The position numbers and the translations under genes were made by a program. 58,466 nt of DNA, from positions 1-58,466 of the forward strand of contig JAAAJB010000168.1 in NCBI GenBank assembly GCA_016098155.1. The letters run 5' to 3'. The notes beneath the pieces were generated by a model. The model saw only the letters and a program-made list of their open reading frames with translations, was not told the DNA's origin and did no database searches. This DNA comes from Actinomortierella ambigua. Lineage: Eukaryota > Mortierellomycota > Mortierellomycetes > Mortierellales > Mortierellaceae. Shown in pieces: positions 1 to 16,476 of the stretch. Position 1 is the stretch's first letter; each line of letters begins with the position of its first letter.

Positions 1-210
1 CGGGTGTTTATACAACAAAAACCAAAAAAAAAAAAAAAAAAAAAGGCGCACAGCGGTGAATGTTTTCTTCTCCAGCAGAAGACAGGTGTACATGAGTCTC
101 TCACTTGTTCCAAATCCAATCCCAGTAAGTGTTAAATAACCTCCAGCTCAGTTTTTTTTCTCCATCCAAACTCTCTCTCATTCACCATTCCCACTTCACA
201 TTCATTCACC

Positions 211-2165
211 ATGGACCACTCTGGTGCACCCAGTGTTCCTCCAGAAGCTTGCTCCAGCACCAGCGATGGCCCCACACAGATCCCCTGCCAAAGGAAGAGC
301 TCGATCCAGCATCACCAGCCCCTCTCACTAAACACCTCAGCGCCCCTCGAGCTTGATGAGCTCAATACCCCAACAGAAATGGCCTCTATTCCCGCGGAGC
401 CGGGCACACTCATCCGCAAGGACTCGATGGCTATCTCCGTCGCTTCAACCAGCAAAGATTCGGTGTCGACCACGGAGAAGAAGAAGAAGAAAGAGCCCTC
501 CATTCCCCCGTCAAAGTCGCGCTTGGGAGCCTTTCTTTCACGGCACCCCTGGCTCATGGGCTGGAACCACGAAGACTGGTGGCCATGTTGGATTGGACTC
601 TTCCTCTTTATGCTTGTGGCCATCAGCGTTCACTATGGCGTGGAAGAGGCCAAGTTTGAGCCATGGACCACCAACCCCTTTGACTCGTTGAAGGGCAAGG
701 GTAATCTCGCATTGTTGGTACTCTTTCCGTTGCAAGGAATGTTGGTGTGGCTCGCGCTCTTTTGTGTCAAAGCCAAGGCATGGCCGCACTTTTGGAAGGG
801 GTACCTCGTTGTGTATGCATTTTCGTTCCTGAGCAAGTGGCTCGCTGCCCAACAGAGTATCAAGAGTGCCTCTCTCGGAGACTCGATTTGGGCCATTCTC
901 TTTGGTGCTCTCATCCGCAACATCCTTGCTGGCAAGCCTTTGCCAGATGGACGAGCCAAACCACTGCCGCCATGCCTCAAGGTTGCGCAGCAGACTGAGC
1001 TGTATATTGCCTCTTCGCTGGTCCTTCTGTGGTAAGAAAACTCTTTAAGAATGAGCTAGATACAGGAAGCTGGGAGGGGAGAGAGAGACAGAGAGAGAGG
1101 GAGAGAGAAGAGGAGGGGGGAGGTGAGAGAGAGAGAGAACGAGGGGGATGAGGGATATGAAGAATGGTTGATCATCATTCCTCCACCACTCTTTTGTTGC
1201 CCTGACTCCCTGACTCCCTGACTAAGATCTGGCCGTTGGCGTCAGCTCACAGACATTACACGGCGTGACTAACAAATTGTGTTCATTTCTCACTCGCGAT
1301 TAGCATCAACTACAACGATCTGAAGCCACTTGCTCCTCGTGCTCTCTTTGTCTCCTGGATCGACACCCCCACACTGTTCATCTTGGTGGCTATGCTGGGC
1401 GTTTCTTGGCTCAAGATCGATCTGCAGACAAGTATCATCATGTCGGGCGCCACCTTTATTTGCGGCTCCTCTGCTGCGATCGCCCTGTCATCGTCACTCG
1501 GTGCTACTGCCAAGGCAGACCTGCCCATTGCCATCATTTCTGTCTTCACCATCCCCTCCATTATTGCTTTGCCGTATATCGCCAAAGCAGTAAACTTGTC
1601 GGCTACAGTTGCTGGTGCCTGGTTTGGTGGTTGCATAGATTCGACTGGTGCTGTCATTGCCGCGTCCACCATCTATGACTCTGTGGACAAGACTGCCGTC
1701 GAGACGTCTGCTGTCGTCAAGATGGTGCAGAATGTGCTCATTGGCCCTATCTCTGTCGGTGTCGCGGCTGTATGGTCCAAGCGCGAACAGCGACGACAGG
1801 AGCAGCTGCGCGATACGCTGGAGGACGATGCCCTTCGTCGCAAATCTGACTTTAAGCCCTTGCCTTATCATGTGCTGTTGTGGACCCGGTTCCCCAAGTT
1901 TGTGCTCGGATTCCTTGCAACGGCTGTCCTCTTCAACACGGTCGTCCCCTCATACGACCGTGACAATGTCAACGACTATAGCTTCATGGTTGGCGAGTGG
2001 TATTCAACCATGAGCTTTGTCAGCATTGGCCTGGGTCTCCAGTTCCACGAGCTGCGTCGAGAGGCTAAATTGCTTTTGCGCATGACTGCCTTATATGCAC
2101 TTGCCCAGATGGTCGATATCCTCAGTACACTGGGTCTGGCCTATATTGCCTTTGTGTTGTTCTAA
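211..2165 (+). CDS. YeiH/UPF0324-type putative anion (sulfate) exporter, two exons
   Basis: Model join(211..1031, 1304..2165), 560 residues. The intron has a GTAAGA donor, a CTAAC-type branch site and a TAG acceptor, and it joins a split Cys codon in phase. Residues about 1-110 are Ser/Pro/Lys-rich and probably cytosolic. From about residue 124 hydrophobic segments alternate with short loops to the C-terminus, ending FVLF, which suggests about ten membrane spans. The second exon has the glycine-rich CGSSAAIA stretch and the AGAWFGGCIDSTGAVIAA stretch followed by VKMVQNVLIGP, the layout of the bacterial YeiH (Cons_hypoth698) family of putative sulfate exporters. The substrate is inferred from family naming only. 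A charged cytosolic loop (KREQRRQEQLRD) lies between late spans. The bacterial proteins are about 340 residues, so the N-terminal extension is a fungal addition. Confidence 0.75.
1032..1303 (+). other. Intron of the YeiH-type gene with a purine tract
   Basis: This intron carries a GA-rich tract at about 1070-1150, then a threefold CTGACTCC repeat near 1200, then the branch-like GACTAAC and the acceptor. No gene is seen in it. Confidence 0.8.
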
Positions 2166-2605
2166 GCAAGCGCCTCTGTAGATGATTCTCTTTTTTTTTT
2201 CTTCCCTGTTGTAACCTATGCCACATGCTGGCTGCGTAGATGATATTTTGTCTAGCATAGATTTCTTGTACCATAGATGTCCTAATTCACTGTTTTTCCC
2301 TGTTGAATCTTGTGGTTTTTGTGCACCAAAGTCTTCATGCCAGTTTACCTTGCTATGAGAGGTGGATTTCTCAGCAGGCTGAAAAAGGGAATGCACGTTT
2401 TCATTCGTCTGTGAAAAAAAAAAATCAAAACAAAAATAGAGGGCTGGCTTTGCCCCTTCCTCGTCCTTGCGTCTCTCTTCCTTTCTTCCTTCTCACTCCT
2501 TGCTTGTACTTCACATCCTTCCTGTCAGCAACAACTACTTTGCTGACCATCCTCAGCTCTCACCCTCTTCTCGACCTCTCTTTTGTCGATCAGCATTTCC
2601 TCAGG
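2166..2605. other. Intergenic region, no gene seen
   Basis: This holds the 3' end of the transporter transcript and the CT-rich leader of the next gene. The frame of the next gene is open back to 2303. The upstream part translates to Lys/Asn-rich then hydrophobic sequence unlike the family, and the TC-rich leader is typical of promoters in this window. Confidence 0.6.
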
Positions 2606-4420
2606 ATGCAGTCAAGTAGCGCACAGGATACACAGTCTCAAATTGTGCAGGCAGACCCTGTTTGTGCACACGCTAGTGCATCTCGGCAGTTTAGCCCCGC
2701 CACACCTCCCACCACCACAACGGCACTAGCGATTTCGTGTGATACTCAGGCCTTCCAAGATGCCATTCCGAGAGGCACCAACCTCAAACCAATCTTGCCT
2801 ACGGAGACGTCGAAGGCATTTTGCTTGCCCCTCTCTCTTCCTCCTTCCAAGGCGAGAGCGCCCTTGCCGACGCCGCCTCTAGGCGAAGGCGACATGCAGC
2901 CGGATCATGGATCGTCTCTCAGCAGCACAGCATCTCTATACCCCGTCAAGATCACTCTGCTACCAAATCGTGGACGGTCCTATGTGGCCACACGATTGAT
3001 CGAGAAAGATGAATTGGTCCTTGTGGCTGAGAGCTATGGCACAACCATGTGTGATCCGTGGCTAGACTGTGGCGTCTGTCATTTCTGTTGGTCGGCCATT
3101 CCCAACCGCAAGACTCAGATCCGCTTTCCTCAGCAGCACTCGTCACCGCAACAACAGCAGCAACAACAGAAGCAGTCAAAGGGCAAGAAGCCGAGTAAGC
3201 GACAGTCGACGGTGATGGTTTTTTGTAACGACAAGTGCCTGGAGGACTACGGTGCACCAGTGGCGGACATGGTGTGCCATGTCGAGGGTCACATCCGGAG
3301 GCTTTGGCAGGCAAACCCTGCATCGGTCTTCTCGACGTCCATCGACACAAACACCGATACCAATACCGACACCAATATCGATACCAAGCATCAAGGGCAG
3401 GATGGCTCGGGATGGCAGAAACGGGCCGACCGGGCGTTGCACCTTGCCTCCAGTCGCGAGCAGCTTGTGCGGCTCTCAGATCAGGACATGGGCGAGTTTT
3501 TAAATCTCGTGTGGTCATCGATCGACATGTGGGTGGCTGAGCAGCTTGTCCTGGATTGCACTTTGGCTCGGACGACAAACAACACCAAGAAGCAGAAGAA
3601 AAAAATGTCAAGGGATGTCATGTTCCCGAGCATCGCCTGGTCTCTGCTATCGTGTGCTCAACCGGATCTAGCATCGAGGACCACCGACGACAACTGTGAA
3701 AAGCTCCGTCTCATGGCGGAGGCTCTGTACAGGCGGCAGTACGAGGATGGTTCTCCACGGAGCACGGAAACCCAGGCGACCTTTGCTGACTACTGTGCGA
3801 TGCAGTCAAATGAGGTGACGGTGATCCGCGAGGCGCTGAAGGTTGAGATTCAGGAGCAGGAAGACGGGGCGATCGGGGGTGACGATCACGCTGAGAGAAG
3901 CCTGCGGGCCCTGGTGGCACTTCTCCCGACATGTTTTCAGGAGGTGCTCTACGTCTATTTGCGCTTGAGGGATGCCCTGTATCTCATGCGCGGCGAGAGC
4001 AAGCAAGGCAATGGTGTCGATGACAGTAGCTCGGTGGTGGATCTGGAGGTGGATCACTCAGCATTCCGGTCGATGCTCTACAAGGAAATTGCAAACTCGT
4101 TTGGCATTCGCGATGAGTCGGATGAGCTGCTTGGGTTTGCTGTCTTTCCGCGAGCGTGCTTCTTCAACCACTCGTGTGATCCCAACATTCAAAAGAGGCG
4201 CGACATCCGGGAGCTGCCATGCGTTGTTGGTGCTGATGGTAAGGGCACTACTGTTCGACGGCGCACGATGGCGTTTTATGCTGCGCGAAGGATTGAAGAA
4301 GGGGAGGAGTGCTGTATTAGCTACGGCGACATCTCGGCCGATCGTGCAGAGCGACAGGCTCGACTCCAGGAAATGTACTTCTTCCCGTGCTCGTGTGCGC
4401 GTTGCGAGCGAGAAGCATGA
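2606..4420 (+). CDS. SET and MYND domain (SMYD/SET5-like) protein lysine methyltransferase
   Basis: Single exon, 604 residues. The ATG at 2606 was chosen because the frame upstream of it is leader-like. The N-terminal half of a SET domain (NRGRSYVATRLIEKDELVL) is followed by a Cys-rich MYND-like finger: CGVC, HFC, then after a Gln/Lys insert FCNDKCLEDY and a final Cys/His. Far downstream lies the core SET motif NHSCDPN near residue 519 and the SYGD motif. A post-SET Cys cluster (CSCARC) ends the protein. This split-SET layout is that of SMYD and fungal Set5/Set6 proteins, which transfer methyl groups from S-adenosylmethionine to lysines on histones or other proteins. Long linkers of about 250 residues separate finger and core SET. 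The substrate cannot be told from sequence. Confidence 0.85.
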   Translation: MQSSSAQDTQSQIVQADPVCAHASASRQFSPATPPTTTTALAISCDTQAFQDAIPRGTNLKPILPTETSKAFCLPLSLPPSKARAPLPTPPLGEGDMQPDHGSSLSSTASLYPVKITLLPNRGRSYVATRLIEKDELVLVAESYGTTMCDPWLDCGVCHFCWSAIPNRKTQIRFPQQHSSPQQQQQQQKQSKGKKPSKRQSTVMVFCNDKCLEDYGAPVADMVCHVEGHIRRLWQANPASVFSTSIDTNTDTNTDTNIDTKHQGQDGSGWQKRADRALHLASSREQLVRLSDQDMGEFLNLVWSSIDMWVAEQLVLDCTLARTTNNTKKQKKKMSRDVMFPSIAWSLLSCAQPDLASRTTDDNCEKLRLMAEALYRRQYEDGSPRSTETQATFADYCAMQSNEVTVIREALKVEIQEQEDGAIGGDDHAERSLRALVALLPTCFQEVLYVYLRLRDALYLMRGESKQGNGVDDSSSVVDLEVDHSAFRSMLYKEIANSFGIRDESDELLGFAVFPRACFFNHSCDPNIQKRRDIRELPCVVGADGKGTTVRRRTMAFYAARRIEEGEECCISYGDISADRAERQARLQEMYFFPCSCARCEREA

Positions 4421-4738
4421 TTTAGTTATTTAGATACCCTAGCGACAATAGAGCTGGATATTGTTTCTTTTTTTTTTAAAAAAAAAATCGTAGTCGAGGT
4501 GTCACCATGCTTTTTCATTTTGGTATCATCGATCGTGGTTACACGACTTTCACAAAGATGGACACAGTTAACACAAGAATGAATGATAGGAATGCTTTTG
4601 GCGGTGCAAACCCGCGGCGTGACCGTTTGTCTAATGTCGGTTGAAGAAGTTTTGTTTTGCCACCATCTTTTCGGTCAATAAACAAAAAAACTGCAGCGAA
4701 CGACGAGCTAAACATCTCTGCTTTTCTCATTACGAAAC
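4421..4738. other. Intergenic region with poly(A) signal-like site
   Basis: No gene is seen. An AATAAA hexamer lies near 4676, shortly before the next start codon. A T run followed by an A run near 4470-4485 can pair and may be the end of the SET gene transcript. Confidence 0.45.
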
Positions 4739-7090
4739 ATGGGCAAGAAGCACAAGAAGGTAAATCACATTGCCCTGTGCTCATGTCATTGTCTTTTCCA
4801 TGCTCACATTCACACCACTTTCCCCCTTCCCTGTTGATGGGTATCACAGAGGGACTGCTGCGTGTGCTAAGTCGTGTTTGTCTCCACACCCCTCCCTCCC
4901 ACCCATAGAAGGCTCGCGCCTTGGCGCTGTCTCAAGCAAGCGACGACAACAACCCTCCCTCTGATACCTCGTCCTCACCTTTTGTCCATAAGCCATCAGC
5001 CCTCGATCTGCTCTCATCACCCACCCTCGACTTTCTCGACTCTGATCTGGTGGCAAAGAACGGCAACAACAACAAAAATGGCACCAGCCACGACGCGATC
5101 GAAGTGGCGTCGAGCCAGGAGCCCGGGCCGCTCTCGCCATCCAAGCCCTCAACGCCGAAAAAAAAGAAGCACAAGGGCAAAGGCCACGGCGATTCAACTT
5201 TCTCCTTGTCATCACCATCAAAAACCTTTACAGGTCTCGCACCCTCTACCGCCAGTCCATCTGGCGCTACATTCACTGGCGCTTCAACCCACTCCTCCAC
5301 CAGCGCTCTCACATCTCCTACACCCGTCAAAACCTCTAAACTCACTATGACAGCACCGTCTACCGCAGCAGCTCCATTTTCAACATCGGCATCCATGGAT
5401 GATATGGCGGCGCTCGATTTGCTGATGGAAAAGACTGCCGAGACAGAAGTGAAGGAACTCCAAGCTCTTGTCGAGAAGCTTCGCAAGGAGATTGCATTCA
5501 AAGATGAGACGATTGCCAAGCTTCAGGAAGAGCTCGCACGACGACCTGCTCACTCCTCTTCTGGCTCGGCAGCAAACGGCAGTGGTAGCAGCCTCGTCCA
5601 CACGCACCGCGACCCGACGATGCAGTGTGCAGTCTGTGTCGACTACTTTGCTGTACCCTACACAGTCGAGTGTGGCCATACTTTTTGTTACACGTGTCTG
5701 CACAACTGGCTCGCCATACGCAAAGAATGCCCAACTTGCCGGACCAAGTTGATGCGTCGGCCAGCCATGTCTTTTATTGTCCGCGAACAGGTCCAGGCTG
5801 CAGTCGAGCGTCTTCCAGAACCAGATCGGTCGGCGGTCAAGGAGCGCCTCGCGTTAGAAGACGCAAGCGTCAAGGCCAAGCAAGCGGATGGAGATGCCTG
5901 GAAGGGCATTTTCCGACCCATCGAGTTTGTGTCGACGGTGTTTGACAAGGACGATGATGTGCGGTATGTTTTTTTTTTTTTTTTTTTTTTTTTTGCCACT
6001 GATGGATGGTAAACCTTATCGAATTTTGGTCCCGCTCTGTTGGGTCAACAGCGGAGGCCCAGCTTGATTGAATTTTTCCAATGATATTGTAACTGATCGG
6101 CCAATTGCATGTCTTTTCTCAACTTATAGGCGATGTGTTTCTTGTGGGTGGGAAGTCATTGGAGGTGCCTGCATTGGCTGCAACACTGCATTCAGCGATG
6201 TCGAAGACTCTGATCATAGTCAGGATCGGACGGATGGCGAGTCTGGCGACGAGGATGCCTACGACTCGAACGATTCCTTTATCAACGACGATGGTGGCGA
6301 GGATGACGGGGGCGAGAGCGAGGGTAGCTTTAACGGCAGGGGAAGTGGGAGCGACAGCGACAACTCTGAAGGCGGCCGCCCTCTTACGCGCGCAGCACGG
6401 AGACAAAGGAGGGCTCGCAAGGAAGGGCCGGATCCAATGGGGTCGTCGACGCGTTTGCGGCGGAATTTGCTCCGCGGGCGAGGAGCCCCTTCTCAGCCCA
6501 TTGATCTCGATGAGGACGAGGATGAGGAAGAGGAAGATAAGCAAGACGACGACGATCTGGCTGGCCTAGTCTTTGAAAGCGACCTTGGTGAGGATGACGG
6601 TACTGATGGTGACTCTGAAGAGGAGCCAGAGAGGGACAAGCCTCGCCGACGTCAGGCAGCGAGCCGACGCATCATTCAACTCTCGGATGACGAGGAGGAC
6701 GAGGAGGGGCCGACTAGTGCTAATGCAGCTGTTCCAAGCAATAAGCGTCGCCGACTTTTAGTTGACTCTGATGAAGACTCTGAGGAAGACTCTGAGGGAG
6801 GCGAAGAGGAAGACGGATCTGATGTAGAAGAGATTGCTATTACTCCAGAGTCGAGCGAAGTGTCAGAGTCCGAATCAGAGTCAGGGTCGGAGGAAGAGGA
6901 GGAGGAGGCGAAGGCAGATAGCGAGGACGACTTTGTGATTGATCGCACAACGAAGAGCAAGTCTACAAAGCACAAGGACAAGAAGCAGAAGAAGGACGAC
7001 GAGACGAAGAGGAGGGCGAAGGATAAGAAGACGAAGAAGAAGAAGAAAAAGAAGGGCAAGGAGAAGCTCGAGTCATTGTTTGCCGACTGA
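4739..7090 (+). CDS. RING-finger E3 ubiquitin ligase with acidic C-terminal tail, three exons
   Basis: Model join(4739..4759, 4909..5963, 6130..7090), 678 residues. The first exon codes only for MGKKHKK. Exon 2 has a Ser/Thr-rich region, a short coiled coil (about residues 170-225, rich in EL and KL pairs) and a C3HC4 RING from about residue 247: CAVC, ECGHTFC, YTC, CPTC. Exon 3 opens with a second Cys pair motif, RRCVSCGWEV then CIGC, seen after the RING in CHFR-like fungal proteins. The remaining 300 residues are Asp/Glu/Ser-rich and end in a poly-Lys tail. The RING implies E2-dependent ubiquitin transfer; a nuclear location is suggested by the basic ends. The intron at 5964-6129 has a long T run just after its donor. 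Confidence 0.8.
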
Positions 7091-7690
7091 TGTGAAAAAG
7101 AGTAAACAGATATATCTTGACATGCCCCTACTTTTAGATCCTAGATCACGTGTGGCAGTTGGTCTGCAACTGGCCTCCTTTCCCACTCTCGCACTCTCTC
7201 TGTGTGTCTCTCTGCTGTGTGTCTCTCTCTCTCTCTCTCTCTCTTCTTTCACTCGCCTTCTTTCACTCTCTCTTTCACTCTCTCTTCTCTTCTCTCTTCT
7301 TCTCTCTTTCACAATTGCGGTGCGTGTGGTGAACAACCAACAGCCTTCTCATCGTGTGGCATCTCTGAGCACTTTTTTTCCCAACGCACACCATTCCTCC
7401 TCACTGGGCACCCTTCTTACCGACCTTCCCTTCCCTCCCTGCCTAACCACTGACGCACACACTCGCACACGCACACCTACTACTCCCTCTTTTTTTTTTT
7501 TTTTTTTTTTTTTTTACTACCACTCTTCTCTCTCCTCCCCTCTCCTCTTCTCCCACCCCACTCTCTCTATTTCCAGCAAACGACAAAAAAGAAAAAAAAA
7601 ATACCAAGGCGCTGACGAACAAACGTTCTCGCCATTATTTGACTTTTTGGCATTTCGACATCATCATAAAAGAGCGAGAGATAGAGCAGC
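7091..7690. other. Intergenic region with CT microsatellite and T run
   Basis: No gene is seen. A CT-rich stretch at about 7190-7310 and a T run of more than 20 at about 7491-7515 precede the deubiquitinase start. They probably form its core promoter and leader. Confidence 0.6.
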
Positions 7691-13122
<5,432 letters not shown>

Positions 13123-13466
13123 TTTTTGCTACCTTTTTTCCTTGATTTACACGTAGAGCATTTTTTTTTTTCAACAAAACAAAAAAGAAGAATTCCATCA
13201 CGCAATGGGTTCAAAGGCTGTATAGAGTGTGAGAGAGAAAGAGTAGAAAGCGTTGGAGGGGCGTTTGACATCAGTGGGACGAAGTAACTTTTTGTTTAAA
13301 AGACATTTGGCGTCGCTTAGACGTACTGTTTCGTTGTGCACCTCTGCGTCGTTGAGGTAAAAAAAAATCAACATTCCGATAAGAGCCTGTAAGCTTCCTG
13401 TCCGTGAGCACACTTTAATTTTTGAAGTCGTCAACGACGTCCAACTTCAGGATGACAAAAAAAAGG
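13123..13466. other. Convergent 3' region between deubiquitinase and taspase genes
   Basis: No gene is seen. Two transcripts end towards each other here. T and A runs near 13160-13190 probably contain both polyadenylation regions. Confidence 0.6.
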
Positions 13467-15966
13467 CTATGGAGTTACGCGAATGAGTCGAGAAGACACT
13501 ACCTTTGGGCCACCTGGTTTCCGTTGAGAGAGCACCAACTAAAGTCGAAAAGAGTGGGTCGAAAGCAGTAAGTCAAAAGGAGAAGAAGAGAGATTGATGA
13601 GAAGATATTAAAAAGATTAGGTGTCAGAAATAGCGGCATTGGGGGGGGGGGGGCAACTGCTTACAGTAGGCTTGGTATCGTGAGTCGACATGAACCCGAG
13701 CCCCTAGAAAAAGAAATCACGACTAGTTTTGAGAAAGGCTCATTCATGTAATATCGGCTTTTGGATTTCGCCCCTTCCTCACTTCCCCCCCCCCCACAAC
13801 CTACCATAGTTTTGGTCGTATGTCCATAGACAAATTCGATCCGCCGTCGTCCACATCGCGGTGGCTGTTGTGTCTGAACTATTGACTCATTCTTTGCAGC
13901 AGCAGCAGCAGCAGCGGCTGTATTCAACGGGACTTGATCTCCTTGGTCCTGACACGTCTCTTCCGGGTCAAGGTTCTCGACACGGACAGCAATGACACCC
14001 ACATACTTGTCGGGAAAGATCCGGAGCAGCGGATCGTTTTCAAAGCGGCCCAACAACGCCTCCAGCTGCTCTGCTGCAGTATCCTGGAACCCATATTCCT
14101 CGTCTACCTGGTCCTCTTCAGTTTCGTTGTCTTTATCGCTTTTGACGCTTGCCATGTCCTGGTTCTCATCGTCGTTTGTGTTGTTGTTGTTGTTGTCCTT
14201 GCTGCCATTGTTCTCTTTCATAATTTTTTCCCTCCGCATTTGAAAGGAGCGTCCTGACGATGGCGACCGAAGAGGTGTACAAAGGGCATCGTGGCACGCT
14301 TTGGCAAACAGTGTCTTGGCGATCTGCTCGCCCGCACCGGTGACGCTGCATGCAAATCCTGGCAGAGCTGACGAGTCGTCATCATCGATATTCGATGCGC
14401 TATTCTCTCCTCCTCCTCCTCCTGATGCAGCGGTGGTACCAGGGTCTCGCGCCCAGCACCCAGCACCAAACAGTGCGGCTTCACCAATCCGCCCTGGAAA
14501 TTTGAGCGCGATCCCACCACTGCTCACACCAGCGGCTACATGACCGTCATGATCGACACAGATGGCCCCCACGGTGTCGTGGAGGATGGACTCTTCGTGC
14601 TCGTGCTCGTCGTCTTCCTTGTGGTCGCCATCGTGGTCGTCCTGGTGTTTGGTGGTTGTTAGGCGTGGCTGTTTTGTCGCCCTTGGAGTGTTGTCTCTAT
14701 CTTCCTCTTCCCCTTCTCCTTCTTCTTCTTCTTCCTGACCATCAACCGCCTTGACTCGGCGCTGGCGTTTGTTGTCATTGGGAGACCAAGACATTGTGGG
14801 GGAGATGGAAGAAGACGTTGCGGATAAAGATGGATGGTTGTTGGAGACGGTGTTGGCTGCGGTGGTCGTGGAGGATGACGCAGAAGGAGAAGAAGAGGAC
14901 GGGGAGGGGTCAGCAGCAGCAGCGGCAGCAGCAGCAGCCTTGCTTAACAATTCCTTGAAATGAAGATATTGCTTTTGTGTCTCTGGGGTGACAAGGTCAG
15001 CGGCCTTATCGGCGGGCACATAGGGATAGCCCATGGTGTCCATCCACCGTCGGGCACCGGGTCCAACGAGCATCATGGGCGGGATTCTTCCAAGGGACAA
15101 CAGTCCTTGGTCGGCCGACTGCAGAAGTCGCGACGCGACCTGGATGGGGTTTTGAAAGTCGCTGACGGCACCCACGGCGCCAAAGCCAAGAGTGGACCCG
15201 TCCATGATCGAGGCGTCACATTCGACGGTGGCATCCAGCGACAGGTTGGCCCCTCGGCCGGCATTGGTGATCGGACAGTCTTCGAGAATCGCTATCATGG
15301 CCTCGACAATCTCGCGGCTGCATGGTCGCCGCTGTTGCTGTTGCTGTTGTTGCTGTTGCTGCTGCTGTGGTGGCAGTGGACTGTCGTTGTCGTCGTTGCC
15401 ATCATGGTGCTGTTGGCTAAAACGAGAGTCCGGCGACGGCTCTGTCATTTGGAGGAGCTCGATACCTTTCAGGCATGCTCTGAAGATGGTGATGTTTGGG
15501 TAGATAGAATGAATGGAAGGAGAGAGAGAAAGAGAAGGAGCGAGAAATATGACAAAGAACGAAAGCAATGAAAAAAAAGGACGCGTTAAGATACCATCAA
15601 ACATATGGGCGAAGGGAGGAGCCAATTTGTTGTTTGATAGACCCTAAATCAACATTGAGCATTTGTTTGCACCAAACCGTCAGTATTAGGTCACACATAT
15701 TGGAGGCGCGACGAAGAAAGACGAAGAAGGTACACCAAGGGTGATAGAGGAGTGATGATCCTCTATGATTCGGAGCATACTTTCTGCAGGCATCAAGATA
15801 TTGCTGCTTCTTGCTGGGAGCATGCACACCTATTATACCAAGCAGGGGGGTTTCTTACTGTTAGACGTTACGAATTGAGTGCCACAAAGGCCTTGTCATG
15901 TGTCGATGAAGGACTTGATGCATGAGTGGTCATACCTGCGCCGACATGAACAGCGACAAATGCCAT
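13467..15966 (-). CDS. Taspase-like threonine aspartase (asparaginase-2 family), five exons
   Basis: Model complement(join(13467..13538, 13665..13703, 13805..15479, 15781..15829, 15936..15966)), 621 residues, phase kept at every junction. It opens FVAVHVGAG, then [10 protein letters not shown], a poly-Gln insert, and the family block [28 protein letters not shown] and [16 protein letters not shown]. The nucleophile is Thr at about residue 329 in [10 protein letters not shown], followed by [29 protein letters not shown]. Such proteins cleave themselves before this Thr to form an active alpha/beta heterodimer. Taspase-1 in animals cuts after Asp in nuclear regulators; the fungal target is unknown. 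The C-terminal exons give [13 protein letters not shown] and SSRLIRVTP. Disordered inserts before the Thr and in the beta part make it about 200 residues longer than human taspase 1. Confidence 0.88.
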
Positions 15967-16476
15967 GACGGAGGGGGAAGAGAGCAGGGAGAGGGGACTG
16001 AGAGAGGAGGGAGCGCGGGAGGGGGGAAAGGGGACAGACAGGCTGAGGGGTATCAGACAGAGAGTTGGAGAGTTGCCCAGGTCAAAAAACAAGCTGCATT
16101 GTGCACCAGTGTTCATTTCAGTGAGCACTGGCTTAACTCAACCAGACTATCTGGCCATCGCTCTCAACCGTTGTTCAGTGGCCGGGCCAACGCGAGGGGA
16201 GGGAGGGAAGCGAGGGGGGGGGCGATGGGGTCAACGTGGGTACAAAACAGTTGCAAACACACGGGTTCTTTTTTTTTTTTCTCTCCTTCCTCATTCGCTT
16301 CGATTCACCATCCAGCTTCCGACTTTGACACCATCACTCGACTACCGCAACATACAGGAGCCACCGGTCGATTTCTACTATCTCGCCTCTTGCTGGACTA
16401 CACGCTTGCGCTTTCACACGGACTTTAGGCCAATCCACAGCCTCGTTTTCTTTGACCCTCCTACACATACCCACTC
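15967..16476. promoter_or_regulatory. Divergent promoter region of taspase-like and FMN-binding genes
   Basis: The 510 bp between two head-to-head start codons must hold both promoters. GA-rich sequence faces the taspase side and TC-rich leader faces the other. No TATA box is obvious, and the ORFs within it are low complexity. Confidence 0.5.

Noticed and set aside
2303..2605. N-terminal extension of the SET/MYND protein
   Set aside because: The frame is open but reads through A- and CT-rich leader sequence; the ATG at 2606 is better placed.
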